DNA of 64,000 bases, from positions 27,700 through 91,699 of the forward strand of contig JAFZXN010000044.1 of assembly GCA_017616695.1 (NCBI GenBank). Reading direction: 5' to 3'. This DNA comes from Clostridia bacterium. GTDB lineage: Bacteria; Bacillota; Clostridia; Christensenellales; Borkfalkiaceae. Shown one piece after another: positions 50,825-59,436 of the stretch. The notes beneath the pieces are model-generated. The model saw only the letters and a list, made by a program, of their open reading frames with translations. It had not been told where the DNA came from and ran no database searches. How positions within the stretch are numbered: position 1 is the first letter of the stretch; each line of letters starts with the position of its first letter. Both the position numbers and the translations under genes were made by a program.

Positions 50825-50852
50825 TTGACTGCAAAAAAAAATGTGATATAAT
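50825..50852 (+). promoter_or_regulatory. Promoter of the second ArsR-type operon
   Basis: TTGACT (50825-50830), 16-nt A-rich spacer, TATAAT (50847-50852) with TG one base upstream (extended -10). Confidence 0.8.
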
Positions 50853-50873
50853 AAAAAAGTAAGAAGGCGAAGT

Positions 50874-50937
50874 GTTTTTTATATTAAAAAACATTATTTA
50901 AAAACGCCTACGGTCATGCGCCTGCGGTCTTTTTAAA
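50874..50937 (+). promoter_or_regulatory. Structured leader with tandem 11-bp repeat
   Basis: The roughly 105-nt leader can form a stem GTTTTTT (50874-50880) / AAAAAAC (50886-50892) and a second stem TTTAAAAA (50897-50904) / TTTTTAAA (50930-50937). The second loop holds CGCCTACGGTC (50905-50915) and CGCCTGCGGTC (50919-50929), a direct repeat with one mismatch. It may be an operator pair or a post-transcriptional element. No known riboswitch is recognised. Confidence 0.4.
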
Positions 50938-50965
50938 AGAACGATTAAAAAGTATTGATATCTAT

Positions 50966-51898
50966 ATGAAAAAAGAAGTTTATTACGATCTCTCGCAAGA
51001 CGGAGAAGTCGATATAGTCTGTCAGGCGCTGGCGTCCAATTCGCGGCGCAAAATATTGGGATTATTAAGAAAAGGCAGTTACACCATCAACGAGATAGGC
51101 GTGATACTGAACATTCCTCTATCCACGCTTTCCACGCACATGGCTGTTTTAAAGCAAGCCAAGCTCATAAACGTTTCCAAGACCAACGGAATGAGGGGAA
51201 GCTCCAAGATGATATCGCGCCGTTGCGATATGGTAAAGATAGAGTTCGACGATATCGATACCCCGGTCGAAGAGAAGATAAAGACAATGTCTCTCGAGAT
51301 ACCTATCGGCAGTTATACCGACGTAAAAGCGTCGAATATATGCGGTATCGCGTCGGACAAGGAGTTTATCGGCGTTGACGATATGCCGTCGGCGTTTTTC
51401 CACCCCGCGAGAATGACCGCGGGCATACTGTGGTTTTCGCACGGGTACGTCGAATACCGTATCCCCAATTATTATCTTTACGGACACAGGGCGCTCGTTT
51501 TGAATATCAGCCTCGAACTGTGTTCGGAAGCGCCCAACTTCAATATGGAGTGGCCGTCGGACATAACTTTCTGGATAAACGGCACGGAGATATGCACTTA
51601 CACGTCTTCGGGCGACTACGGCGACCGCCGCGGCACGCTCACCCCCAAATGGTGGTCTGAATTTTCCACTCAATACGGGCTTATGAAGAATATCCGTGTG
51701 GACGGCTACGGCGTGTTTATCGACGCCGAAAAGGCGGGCAGCACCGAAATAGATACGTTAAAGCTCGAAGAGAACGAATATTTTACCTTAAAGATAGGGA
51801 TAAAGGACGACGCCAGACATAAAGGCGGGCTAAATCTTTTCGGCAAGACTTTCGGCGATCACCCGCAGGATATCTCGGTGAGAGTGGATTACGTCTGA
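50966..51898 (+). CDS. ArsR-type winged-helix regulator with C-terminal beta-rich domain (paralogue 2)
   Basis: 310 residues. The winged helix (about 15-90) reads CQALASNSRRKILGLLRKGS, then TINEIGVILNIPLSTLSTHM. The C-terminal domain shares with the 45444 protein the ELCSEAPNFN segment, DITFWINGTE, GDYGDRRGTLTPKWWSEF and NLFGKTFGDHPQDI. Two such proteins in one locus suggest a dedicated pair of regulators for surface-glycan genes. It begins an operon with the YesL-like protein and the SGNH esterase lipoprotein. No clear ribosome site precedes the ATG. Confidence 0.82.
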   Translation: MKKEVYYDLSQDGEVDIVCQALASNSRRKILGLLRKGSYTINEIGVILNIPLSTLSTHMAVLKQAKLINVSKTNGMRGSSKMISRRCDMVKIEFDDIDTPVEEKIKTMSLEIPIGSYTDVKASNICGIASDKEFIGVDDMPSAFFHPARMTAGILWFSHGYVEYRIPNYYLYGHRALVLNISLELCSEAPNFNMEWPSDITFWINGTEICTYTSSGDYGDRRGTLTPKWWSEFSTQYGLMKNIRVDGYGVFIDAEKAGSTEIDTLKLEENEYFTLKIGIKDDARHKGGLNLFGKTFGDHPQDISVRVDYV

Positions 51899-51899
51899 T

Positions 51900-52649
51900 A
51901 TGAAACGCGAAACGGTGGAATTTTGGAAAAACTTCGGCGCGAATTGGTCGTCGCTATTATACGCGAACCTTATTCTGTCGCCGTTTTGCCTGCCGCTTGC
52001 CGCGTGGATCGTGATATGCCAATGCTATTCGTCGCTCGTGATAAACGCCGACGCGTCCGTTTCAAGCGCGAACCTTATAATATTCGGCGGACTTTTGCCG
52101 GTAACGCTACTGTATTTTTTCGGGCTTTCGGGCTACGTTTTTACGGTCAAAGGCATAGTGTTCGACAAGCGTGGCGACGTAAAGCAACTTTTTAAAGAAG
52201 GCGTCAAAAAAAGCGGGGCGAGATACCTTTTTTGCGGGGCGGCGGTCTGGCTGTCGTTGACGGTCGCCGTATGCTCGACGGGCTTTTGGCTCTCGTCCGA
52301 TCTTGATTGGCTTATAGTCGGCCCGTTCGTGGCGGTAAGCGTTATTCAGGCGATAGTAGTCGTGCCCGCGGCGCTTATGACCATGGCTCAGCAGGCGTTT
52401 TTCGAGGATAAGCCGACGGACTCCTGGAAAAATTCTTTCAAGATAGTTATTTTAAAGCCGTCCGTCATACTTTATTCGGCGCTTGCGTTCGTACCGCTTG
52501 CGGTGACCGTCGTGCTCCCGTTCGTGGCGCAGCTTTCGATGTGGGTATTATATATATTTTTGTTTACAACGTTTTCGGTCGTCTTTTTTCTCCTTCCAGT
52601 CAAAAGGATATTCGACGGGCTTATAGGGAAAAACGACGAAGAAATATAA
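51900..52649 (+). CDS. YesL/DUF624-like membrane protein
   Basis: 249 residues with about six hydrophobic segments and a short N-terminal amphipathic stretch (RETVEFWKNFGANW). It resembles the membrane protein at 2992-3813 in size and topology. It starts 1 nt after the regulator stop, so it is co-expressed with a transcription factor rather than with transporter subunits. The function is unknown. Confidence 0.6.
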   Translation: MKRETVEFWKNFGANWSSLLYANLILSPFCLPLAAWIVICQCYSSLVINADASVSSANLIIFGGLLPVTLLYFFGLSGYVFTVKGIVFDKRGDVKQLFKEGVKKSGARYLFCGAAVWLSLTVAVCSTGFWLSSDLDWLIVGPFVAVSVIQAIVVVPAALMTMAQQAFFEDKPTDSWKNSFKIVILKPSVILYSALAFVPLAVTVVLPFVAQLSMWVLYIFLFTTFSVVFFLLPVKRIFDGLIGKNDEEI

Positions 52650-52675
52650 AACAATAATCAATAAAAGGAGATCTT

Positions 52676-55102
52676 ATGATGAAAAAGACAAAATTCCTTA
52701 CTATCGCTTTATGCGTGCTGATGAGCCTTGCTTTATGCTTTGCGCTCGCGGCGTGCAACCCCGCAGAAGGCGGCAACGATACGCCTTCCGGTAACAACGA
52801 TTCCGTTTCAAGCTACACGGTAACGTACGTCGGCGTAAAGACGACTACCGCGACCGTCCCCGCCGGCGGAAAAGCTCCCGAGCCGACCGCCCAGCAGAAA
52901 AAATCCGGTTACGAATTCAAGGGTTGGTATCTCGGCGACAAGCTCTACGATTTCAACACTCCCGTTAATTCGGATATCACGCTCGAGGCAAGATTCGAGA
53001 AAGCTCCTTATACGGTAGCGCACGGTTCGGCTTACAGTAGCGGTACAAACACCCTGTCTTCCGCAAAGGACACGTTGATAATCTTAAACGACGATCCTTA
53101 TACGGGCGGCTCCTACACCATAGACGTTACCCCCGGTACCGCAAACGACTGCGGCGTCGTGTTCGGTATTCCCGAAACGGCACCCGATACTTTCTGGGAA
53201 GACGTCGATTATTATTGCGCAATTATGAATAAAGACGGTTTCTTCCTTATGGCAAGGGTAGATACGACCACTCCCACCCCGTGGAACGAAGTGGCAAGCT
53301 CCGAAGCTTTCCGCAGCATTTACGATCCCGCTACCACTTACACCTTCAAGATCGGTTACGTCGAAACGGAAACGACCGGTTATTGCACGGTCAAAGTAAA
53401 CGGCGTGCTCGTAGCTTCTTTGGAAACGGGCAAGCTCGCAGGTCCGCGCGTAGGCGTTCGTGCGCAGGAAGTAGGCGTTATATTCGGTCAGGCTTCGTAC
53501 GATCCCGACGATAAGCCCACCGCCATCGTTCCCGAAACGGCAGGCGACTTCACCGTCGCTCACGGCAAATTCAAAGAAGTCGGCAGCAGCGTAGCTTCTT
53601 ACGATTACAACAGCATCGGCGTATACAATAAAGGTACGCTTGCCAACGGCGAAGTATCCGTCAAGCTTAGTAAGCTCGAAAACAGATACGACGACGGTAT
53701 CATCTTCTGTCTTGACAACAACGGCCGCGCCAACTTCTGGGAAGAAACGGGCGTAAGCTATTACTTCTTCTTTATCAATCTGGATATGAGGGCGTATCTC
53801 GGTAAGGTCACGGGCGACGGTACCGCTCCCTGGAAAGAACTTGCCATAACCGAGCCTCTCGATTATTGCGACACTTACGAACTCAAAGTTCAGTTCGCTC
53901 TCGGCAACATCACTTGTTACGTCAACGGCGACGTAGTGTTCAGTTACACCGATAACGCTCCTCTGATGGGCGAAAAGGTCGGTATAAGAGCGGGCGGCTT
54001 TATGGCGTCTTACGAAGATTTCAGGATCGACGAAACGACGGTCGAGATAACGGCTCCCGAAGGCTACCTCGTTAAAGAAGGTAACTTCCGCGCGGTAGGC
54101 ACCAACGTTCAGGCTATGTCTCCCAAGTCGCTTGCCGTTAAAGACGGCGCGACCTTTACCGAAGGCACGTTCTCCGCGAGCGTTACCTGCATCGGCGACA
54201 CCGGCCTCGTATTCGGCCTTGCCGACGACGATATGGAAGCTTATTTCGAGACGGAAGGCGTAAGCTATTACTTCTTCTATATCAACAAGGGCGGCCACCC
54301 CGTTCTCGCTTGCGTAGACGACGGCGTATATCAGTTGCCCAACCTTAAAGAATCCACTCTTTCCGCGATGTACTCTTCCGGCAAAGAATACGAACTCAAA
54401 GTAGTCCTCGACGGCGGTTACGCTTACTGCTACGTCAACGACAATCTCCACGCAAAAGTTGCCGTAGAGCTTGCGGGCAATAAAGTGGCTTTAAGAGGCT
54501 ATACGGGTTCGAGCTTCGGTAACGTTACCGTTTCCGACGGCAAGGATATCGTTACCGCGGATATGCTCATATTCGGTCATTCGTATATGCAGCTGTGGTC
54601 GACCTACAAGACCGATTTCTCCGAAGTATCCGACGTTCTCAATATCGGTATCGGCGGAACGCAGTCTACCGACTGGACCAAACTTGCCGACGAGGTAGCC
54701 AATTACAACTTCACCAAAGCCGTTTATATGATAGGTATCAACGACTTCAACCCGTACAACACCACGGTTTCGGCTCAAAGCGTATTCACCGAGATAAAGA
54801 ACACTCTCGAAAGAATACACGAACTTCTGCCTTCCGCGGAAATAGCGCTCGTAAACGTCAACAAAGTTCCGATGGCGGAAAAAGTGCCTTATTACGATAT
54901 GATAGACGCCTGCAACGCGCTCATGGCCGACTTTGCGGCAAACAACGATTACGTTAAACTCGTTGACTTTGCTTCCGCGGTCTACGGTGACGACGAAGCG
55001 CTCGGCGACTACTTCGTCAGCGACAATCTGCACCTTAACGCAAGCGGTTACGCACTCTTAACGTCGCTTGTCAAAGCGGCCCTCGGCATCTCCGTCGCAT
55101 AA
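52676..55102 (+). CDS. Lipoprotein SGNH esterase with Flg_new and concanavalin-like domains
   Basis: 808 residues with AAAAGGAG before a double ATG (52676/52679). The signal ends ALAAC (Cys about 27). A Flg_new/InlB-type repeat follows at about 45-105 (GYEFKGWYLGDKLYDFN). Three concanavalin-like lectin/glucanase-type domains of about 150 residues come next (about 108-285, 292-455 and 460-625), each with a VVFGL/IIFCLD strand and a final KVGIRA/KVALRG strand. The C-terminal SGNH hydrolase (about 630-805) has intact LIFGHSYMQ, MIGIND and SDNLHLN motifs, supplying the Ser, oxyanion Asn and Asp-His. It is probably a surface carbohydrate deacylase. A binding-protein gene follows after 54 nt. Confidence 0.85.
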   Translation: MMKKTKFLTIALCVLMSLALCFALAACNPAEGGNDTPSGNNDSVSSYTVTYVGVKTTTATVPAGGKAPEPTAQQKKSGYEFKGWYLGDKLYDFNTPVNSDITLEARFEKAPYTVAHGSAYSSGTNTLSSAKDTLIILNDDPYTGGSYTIDVTPGTANDCGVVFGIPETAPDTFWEDVDYYCAIMNKDGFFLMARVDTTTPTPWNEVASSEAFRSIYDPATTYTFKIGYVETETTGYCTVKVNGVLVASLETGKLAGPRVGVRAQEVGVIFGQASYDPDDKPTAIVPETAGDFTVAHGKFKEVGSSVASYDYNSIGVYNKGTLANGEVSVKLSKLENRYDDGIIFCLDNNGRANFWEETGVSYYFFFINLDMRAYLGKVTGDGTAPWKELAITEPLDYCDTYELKVQFALGNITCYVNGDVVFSYTDNAPLMGEKVGIRAGGFMASYEDFRIDETTVEITAPEGYLVKEGNFRAVGTNVQAMSPKSLAVKDGATFTEGTFSASVTCIGDTGLVFGLADDDMEAYFETEGVSYYFFYINKGGHPVLACVDDGVYQLPNLKESTLSAMYSSGKEYELKVVLDGGYAYCYVNDNLHAKVAVELAGNKVALRGYTGSSFGNVTVSDGKDIVTADMLIFGHSYMQLWSTYKTDFSEVSDVLNIGIGGTQSTDWTKLADEVANYNFTKAVYMIGINDFNPYNTTVSAQSVFTEIKNTLERIHELLPSAEIALVNVNKVPMAEKVPYYDMIDACNALMADFAANNDYVKLVDFASAVYGDDEALGDYFVSDNLHLNASGYALLTSLVKAALGISVA

Positions 55103-55156
55103 GACGGTGTATCGGAAAAAAACACGAAACGATTTTAATAATAAAGGAGAAATATT

Positions 55157-56629
55157 ATGAAATTCAAAAAATTTGCCGCGATGATCTTATCCTTATTGAT
55201 GATCTCCGGCGCTATGATGCTCGCCGCGTGCGAAGGCGACGGCGGCAGTACCGTCGATGAAAAGGGCAGGACGAAAGTTTCCTTCTGGTATTGGGGCTCC
55301 ACCGCCGAAGTGAGAGTTTACGAAGAGCTCATCGACACCTATATGGATCTTAACGAAGACGTTATAATCGTTCCCACTCACTACGAATCCAACACTTACA
55401 TGACCAAGTTCCAGAGTGAAACGACCAAGCCCGACGTGTTCTTCATGCCCGATACCGATTTCGCGCAGTGGGTAGACGCAGGCATCATGCTCCCCTTGGA
55501 CAGCTACGTTACCGAAAGCGAAATAAACAGCCTTTGGGAAACGGGTATCAACGAGTATTATTATAATATGGATACCAAAAAACTCGGCAGAAGCTCGGGC
55601 GCACAGCTTTACGGATTCCCGAAAGACCTCGGCCCCGTCACGCTCGCGTACAACAAGAAAGTCCTCGATCGTCAGATAGCCGCCAACGGTCTCAACAGCG
55701 CCGAAGTTTACGCCAAACTCGATAAGCTTTCGCCTATGACCTGGACGGAATTTGCCGACCTTTGCAACGACCTTATGGCAGATCAGAAGGCAAAAGACAA
55801 AAACAACAGACTTTACGCCATTCCCTATTGCGAAATGGACGCTATGATCTACTCGGGCGGCGGCGACTACTTCGATAAGAACGATCCCACCAAACACGGA
55901 ATCGACGAAGCTTTCATTCAGACTATCACCTATATCATTCAGCTTGCTACCGTTCACGGCGTAATGCCCGACTCCGACCACAGCGGTCAGAACGCGTACA
56001 CGCTCTTTGAAAACGACAAGATAATCTTCACCTGGATAGGACCGTGGGATAACGCCGACTTCTGGGCTAACCCCGACCTTAAATACGATATCATTCCCGT
56101 ACCGTATAACTCGAATATCGAGGGCGCGCACTCCAAGTCTATGATAGGCTCGATGTGCTACGGCGTTTCCGAAAACTCCAAAGTAAAGGAACAGGCCGTC
56201 AAGTTCGCAAAATGGCTTTCCGTCAGCAACGAATGCCAGAACAAGGCTATGTATCTCGGTCAGCAGGTCCCCAACATCAAGTCCCTTGCCGACGCTTATA
56301 TAAGCGACAGCGGTAACTGGGTATGCAAGAGCTCGGCTTCCGATCCCGTTCTTCCCGCCAGCCGTTCGCTGTTCGTAGACATTATGGACGGCTCCGCCGA
56401 TACTTTCGGTTATTGGGCGGCCGCCGGCAAGACCGACTGTATCGAAGGCAAGACGCGTGCTTTGTATTATACTTACGGCAGCACCTGGAAGGATAACTTC
56501 AATTCCTATCTTGCGACCAGACACGTCTGGGATATGGCGAGTGCAGACGATATAAGAGCGGCGCTCGTTGAATACCGCACGACTTATCAGCACGACCTCG
56601 ACGAAATGTACGGCGATTGGAGAGGCTGA
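55157..56629 (+). CDS. Sugar ABC transporter solute-binding lipoprotein
   Basis: 490 residues with AAAGGAG upstream. The signal ends MLAAC (Cys about 27). The extracellular binding-protein pattern includes KVSFWYWGSTAEVRVYEELI, KPDVFFMPDTDFAQWV and YGFPKDLGPVTLAYNKK. It should deliver oligosaccharides to the permeases at 56760 and 57664. A GC-rich stem-loop separates it from them, as is common where the binding protein is made in excess. Confidence 0.93.
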   Translation: MKFKKFAAMILSLLMISGAMMLAACEGDGGSTVDEKGRTKVSFWYWGSTAEVRVYEELIDTYMDLNEDVIIVPTHYESNTYMTKFQSETTKPDVFFMPDTDFAQWVDAGIMLPLDSYVTESEINSLWETGINEYYYNMDTKKLGRSSGAQLYGFPKDLGPVTLAYNKKVLDRQIAANGLNSAEVYAKLDKLSPMTWTEFADLCNDLMADQKAKDKNNRLYAIPYCEMDAMIYSGGGDYFDKNDPTKHGIDEAFIQTITYIIQLATVHGVMPDSDHSGQNAYTLFENDKIIFTWIGPWDNADFWANPDLKYDIIPVPYNSNIEGAHSKSMIGSMCYGVSENSKVKEQAVKFAKWLSVSNECQNKAMYLGQQVPNIKSLADAYISDSGNWVCKSSASDPVLPASRSLFVDIMDGSADTFGYWAAAGKTDCIEGKTRALYYTYGSTWKDNFNSYLATRHVWDMASADDIRAALVEYRTTYQHDLDEMYGDWRG

Positions 56630-56693
56630 AAACTTTACTCTATCCCCGTCGAACGCTTTTTTAAACTCGCGGGATAATTATTCCGATATAAGA

Positions 56694-56732
56694 CTACGCC
56701 GCACCGTCGCTTATGCCGACAGCGCGGCGTAG
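56694..56732 (+). terminator. Intercistronic stem-loop after the binding-protein gene
   Basis: 9-bp stem CTACGCCGC (56694-56702) / GCGGCGTAG (56724-56732) with a 21-nt loop and no T tract. It is more likely an mRNA-stabilising or attenuating structure than a full terminator, as the permeases follow at once. Confidence 0.5.
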
Positions 56733-56759
56733 CCGTAAACTTAAAGAGGTTTTATCGAA

Positions 56760-57653
56760 ATGACAAAGGCGAACAGAAATCTTTACAGAAAAGAAAAGCG
56801 TACCGCGGTATTGTTTATCGTTATACCGCTTATAGGCTTTTCTGTTTTTACGCTCGTATCGCTCGTGGCGGTGTTGGTATTTTCCTTTGCGGACTTCAAT
56901 ACCTATCGTAACACCTTCGATTTCAGTCAACCGTTCAAAAACTACCTCAATCTGTTTACCAACGAAACTTACAGCACGCACTTTTTCCGCGCGGTGGGCA
57001 ATACCGTACTGCTTCTTATCGGTATCCCGATAGGCATGGTCGCGGGCATAGCTTTGGCGGCGCTTTTACAGGCAAAAGCCGTCAAAAAGGGCAAAAAGAT
57101 ATTTCAGGTCCTATTTTATCTCCCCGCGGTCACGAGCGCGGTGGCGGTCAACCTCGTATTCCGTTATATCTTCAACCCGTCGTATGGTATAATCAACAGG
57201 CTTTTGGACGCCGATATCCACTGGTTCAGCGACGAATGGCTGATAAAAGTCGCCATTATTCTTAAAAACACCTGGAGCAGTATGGGCGGAACGATGATAT
57301 TGTATATCGCCGGTATGCTGGCGATACCGCAAAGTTATTACGAGTCGGCTGACGTCGACGGCGCTTCCGCAACGCATAAATTCTTCAAGATAACGTTGCC
57401 GCTTTTAACGCCCACGACGTTCTACATAATAATAACGAGCGTTATCGGCGGGTTGCAGTCCTATGCCGACGCCAAGCTTTTCGGCGACGGGGCGGCAGGT
57501 TCGCAGACTATAGTCTGGTTTATCTGGCAATACGGCATAAATCAAGGTAAGCAAGGGCTTGCGAGCGCGGCGTCACTCGTTCTGGCGGTATTCATAATGA
57601 TCTTGACTATCGTGCAGTTCCGATTCTCCAACAGATGGGTTTACGAGGATTAG
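56760..57653 (+). CDS. Sugar ABC transporter permease, MalF type
   Basis: 297 residues with six predicted TM helices. The EAA loop is near 196-217 (ESADVDGASATHKFFKITLP). AAAGAGG lies upstream of the ATG. It is paired with the MalG-type gene 10 nt downstream. Confidence 0.92.
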   Translation: MTKANRNLYRKEKRTAVLFIVIPLIGFSVFTLVSLVAVLVFSFADFNTYRNTFDFSQPFKNYLNLFTNETYSTHFFRAVGNTVLLLIGIPIGMVAGIALAALLQAKAVKKGKKIFQVLFYLPAVTSAVAVNLVFRYIFNPSYGIINRLLDADIHWFSDEWLIKVAIILKNTWSSMGGTMILYIAGMLAIPQSYYESADVDGASATHKFFKITLPLLTPTTFYIIITSVIGGLQSYADAKLFGDGAAGSQTIVWFIWQYGINQGKQGLASAASLVLAVFIMILTIVQFRFSNRWVYED

Positions 57654-57663
57654 GAGGCTTAAT

Positions 57664-58581
57664 ATGAGTGAATTGACAAGAGTTTTAAGTTCCAATCCCA
57701 TCGAAAAAAGAAGTGCGGTCAAAAATCTGATCGTCAAGATACTTCTTTACGCATTGCTTATACTGATAACTTTCATCACGCTGTTTCCGTACGTCTGGAT
57801 GATACTTACGTCCTTTAAGACCAATTCGGAGGCCACTTCGGTAGACCTTAAACTGTTCCCCGAAGTGTTCAGGATCGACAGTTTTATCACGCTCTCGAAA
57901 CTTCAGGAGCAACGCATAAGCAACACCAGCTTTTTGCGCGCTATGCTCAATACCCTTATAATCGAAGTGACCGTCATACCCGTAGGTACTTTCGTTGCGG
58001 CGCTCGCGGCGTTTTCCTTCTCGAAAATGCGTTTGCCGCACAAGAGATTTTTCCTTCTGTTTTTGATGAGCGGAATGATGGTGCCGTACGCGGCCGTCCT
58101 TTTGCCGCAGTACCGCGCTTTCAAGGCCATAGGCTGGGTGGGCAACGAAGGTTTTGCCCAGCTCTTCCCGCTTATCATACCGGGGCTTTTCGGCAACGTG
58201 GGTATGATGTTCTTCTTTATCCAGTACCTTAAATCGACTCCTAAAGCGCTCATCGAGGCCGGCAGGATAGACGGTGCGAGTTGGCTGCGTATCTTCATAA
58301 GGATAGTTTTGCCCGCCATTCTTCCCGCTATAGCCGCGCAGGTCATTTTCTGGTTCCTCGGTATCTGGAACGACTACTTTGCTCCTTCCATATACTTAAG
58401 CAACGAATGGCTGACTCTTCAGGCGCTCATCTCGCAATTAAACGACAGTACCGCCCGTCGTGCCGATATCCCGCTCGTTATGGCGGGCTCGACGCTCGGA
58501 AGTATCCCGATGATAATCATTTACGTATTCTTCCAGCGGTATTTCATTCAGTCGCTCGCTTTAACGGGTATAAAAGAGTAA
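57664..58581 (+). CDS. Sugar ABC transporter permease, MalG type
   Basis: 305 residues with six predicted TM helices. The EAA loop is near 197-218 (EAGRIDGASWLRIFIRIVLP), and the usual IWNDYFAPSIYLS segment follows. AGGAGG lies 6-12 nt before the ATG. The operon lacks its own ATPase; the MsmK/UgpC-type gene that begins at 63872 could supply it. Confidence 0.92.
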   Translation: MSELTRVLSSNPIEKRSAVKNLIVKILLYALLILITFITLFPYVWMILTSFKTNSEATSVDLKLFPEVFRIDSFITLSKLQEQRISNTSFLRAMLNTLIIEVTVIPVGTFVAALAAFSFSKMRLPHKRFFLLFLMSGMMVPYAAVLLPQYRAFKAIGWVGNEGFAQLFPLIIPGLFGNVGMMFFFIQYLKSTPKALIEAGRIDGASWLRIFIRIVLPAILPAIAAQVIFWFLGIWNDYFAPSIYLSNEWLTLQALISQLNDSTARRADIPLVMAGSTLGSIPMIIIYVFFQRYFIQSLALTGIKE

Positions 58582-58626
58582 CTTTTTTATTCAACTATAA
58601 CAGTTAATAATTCTTTCAGAGGTATT

Positions 58627-59436
58627 ATGAAAAAATTTATCGTTTTGATCATTACGTGTTTGCTTGCGCTCACGATGGGTGTGCTCGCAGCTTGCGAGCC
58701 GGAAGCCGCTTCCGATACCACTCCTTCGGGGCCCAAGTCGAATCCTTTCAGTTTCAAAGGCAACGTCGTTTCGCTCGAAGCCGTTATCGACGGCGTTGAC
58801 GACGACGCGCTCTGGCAGGACGAAGACCGCGTTCAGGTACATTTTGCCAACTGCGACGTTACCATCGTCCGCCGCGCCACGGCCGTTTACCTTTTTTATA
58901 AGGTGTACGACGTAACGCCTTACAGATTCGTCGGTACGGGCGACGCCGACGAGGTCACCAAAAGCGACAGCATAGAGTTCTATTTCGACTCCCGCTTAAA
59001 CCGCGCCAACGTTCCGAGCGCCGACTGCTATCAGATAAACCTCGGTCGCGACGGCAGAACGCGTATACTTAAAGGCGCTACAGATTCCTTCACGAAATGG
59101 CTGGCTCTTTATAACTTCGAGGTAAGAGAAGGCGACGGCGACGAATACGACTATTATTTCGTTGAGGCAGTTCTTCCCGCCGAACAGATGAATATGACGG
59201 CGGATAACGCTATCGGTATAGCGTTCGGTCAGGTGGACAGAGTGGACGAAAGAAACGTCGACCTTCAGAAGTATTATACCTGGACGGGTATCGTATACAA
59301 AGGTCAGTACGTAGATCCGCAGATACCGTCTACCTACGTCGTTCTCAATCCGAAAAGCCTTGAACCGGGCGTAAATAACAGACTTTATACTTACGAGGAA
59401 TATCTTTCCTTAACAGGTCAGGGAGGTCAATCATAA
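58627..59436 (+). CDS. Lipoprotein with CBM9-like domain
   Basis: 269 residues with AGAGG before the ATG. The signal ends VLAAC (Cys about 22), then a short Ser/Pro linker. Residues about 45-250 have the DOMON/CBM9-like pattern: AVIDGVDDDALWQDEDRVQV near the start, VYLFYKVYD, SIEFYFDSR and a long VEAVLPAEQM strand. CBM9-type modules bind sugar ends. As a stand-alone lipoprotein it may act as a surface glycan-binding protein. Its stop overlaps the GH43 start (TAATG). Confidence 0.75.
   Translation: MKKFIVLIITCLLALTMGVLAACEPEAASDTTPSGPKSNPFSFKGNVVSLEAVIDGVDDDALWQDEDRVQVHFANCDVTIVRRATAVYLFYKVYDVTPYRFVGTGDADEVTKSDSIEFYFDSRLNRANVPSADCYQINLGRDGRTRILKGATDSFTKWLALYNFEVREGDGDEYDYYFVEAVLPAEQMNMTADNAIGIAFGQVDRVDERNVDLQKYYTWTGIVYKGQYVDPQIPSTYVVLNPKSLEPGVNNRLYTYEEYLSLTGQGGQS

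Noticed and set aside
53084..54451. Long minus-strand ORF opposite the SGNH esterase lipoprotein
   Set aside because: It is antisense to a clearly conserved protein and arises from codon bias (many GAC/GTC/TAC codons). It has no promoter, ribosome site or recognisable domains. The same applies to those at 55193-56593, 39444-40682 and 62803-63903.
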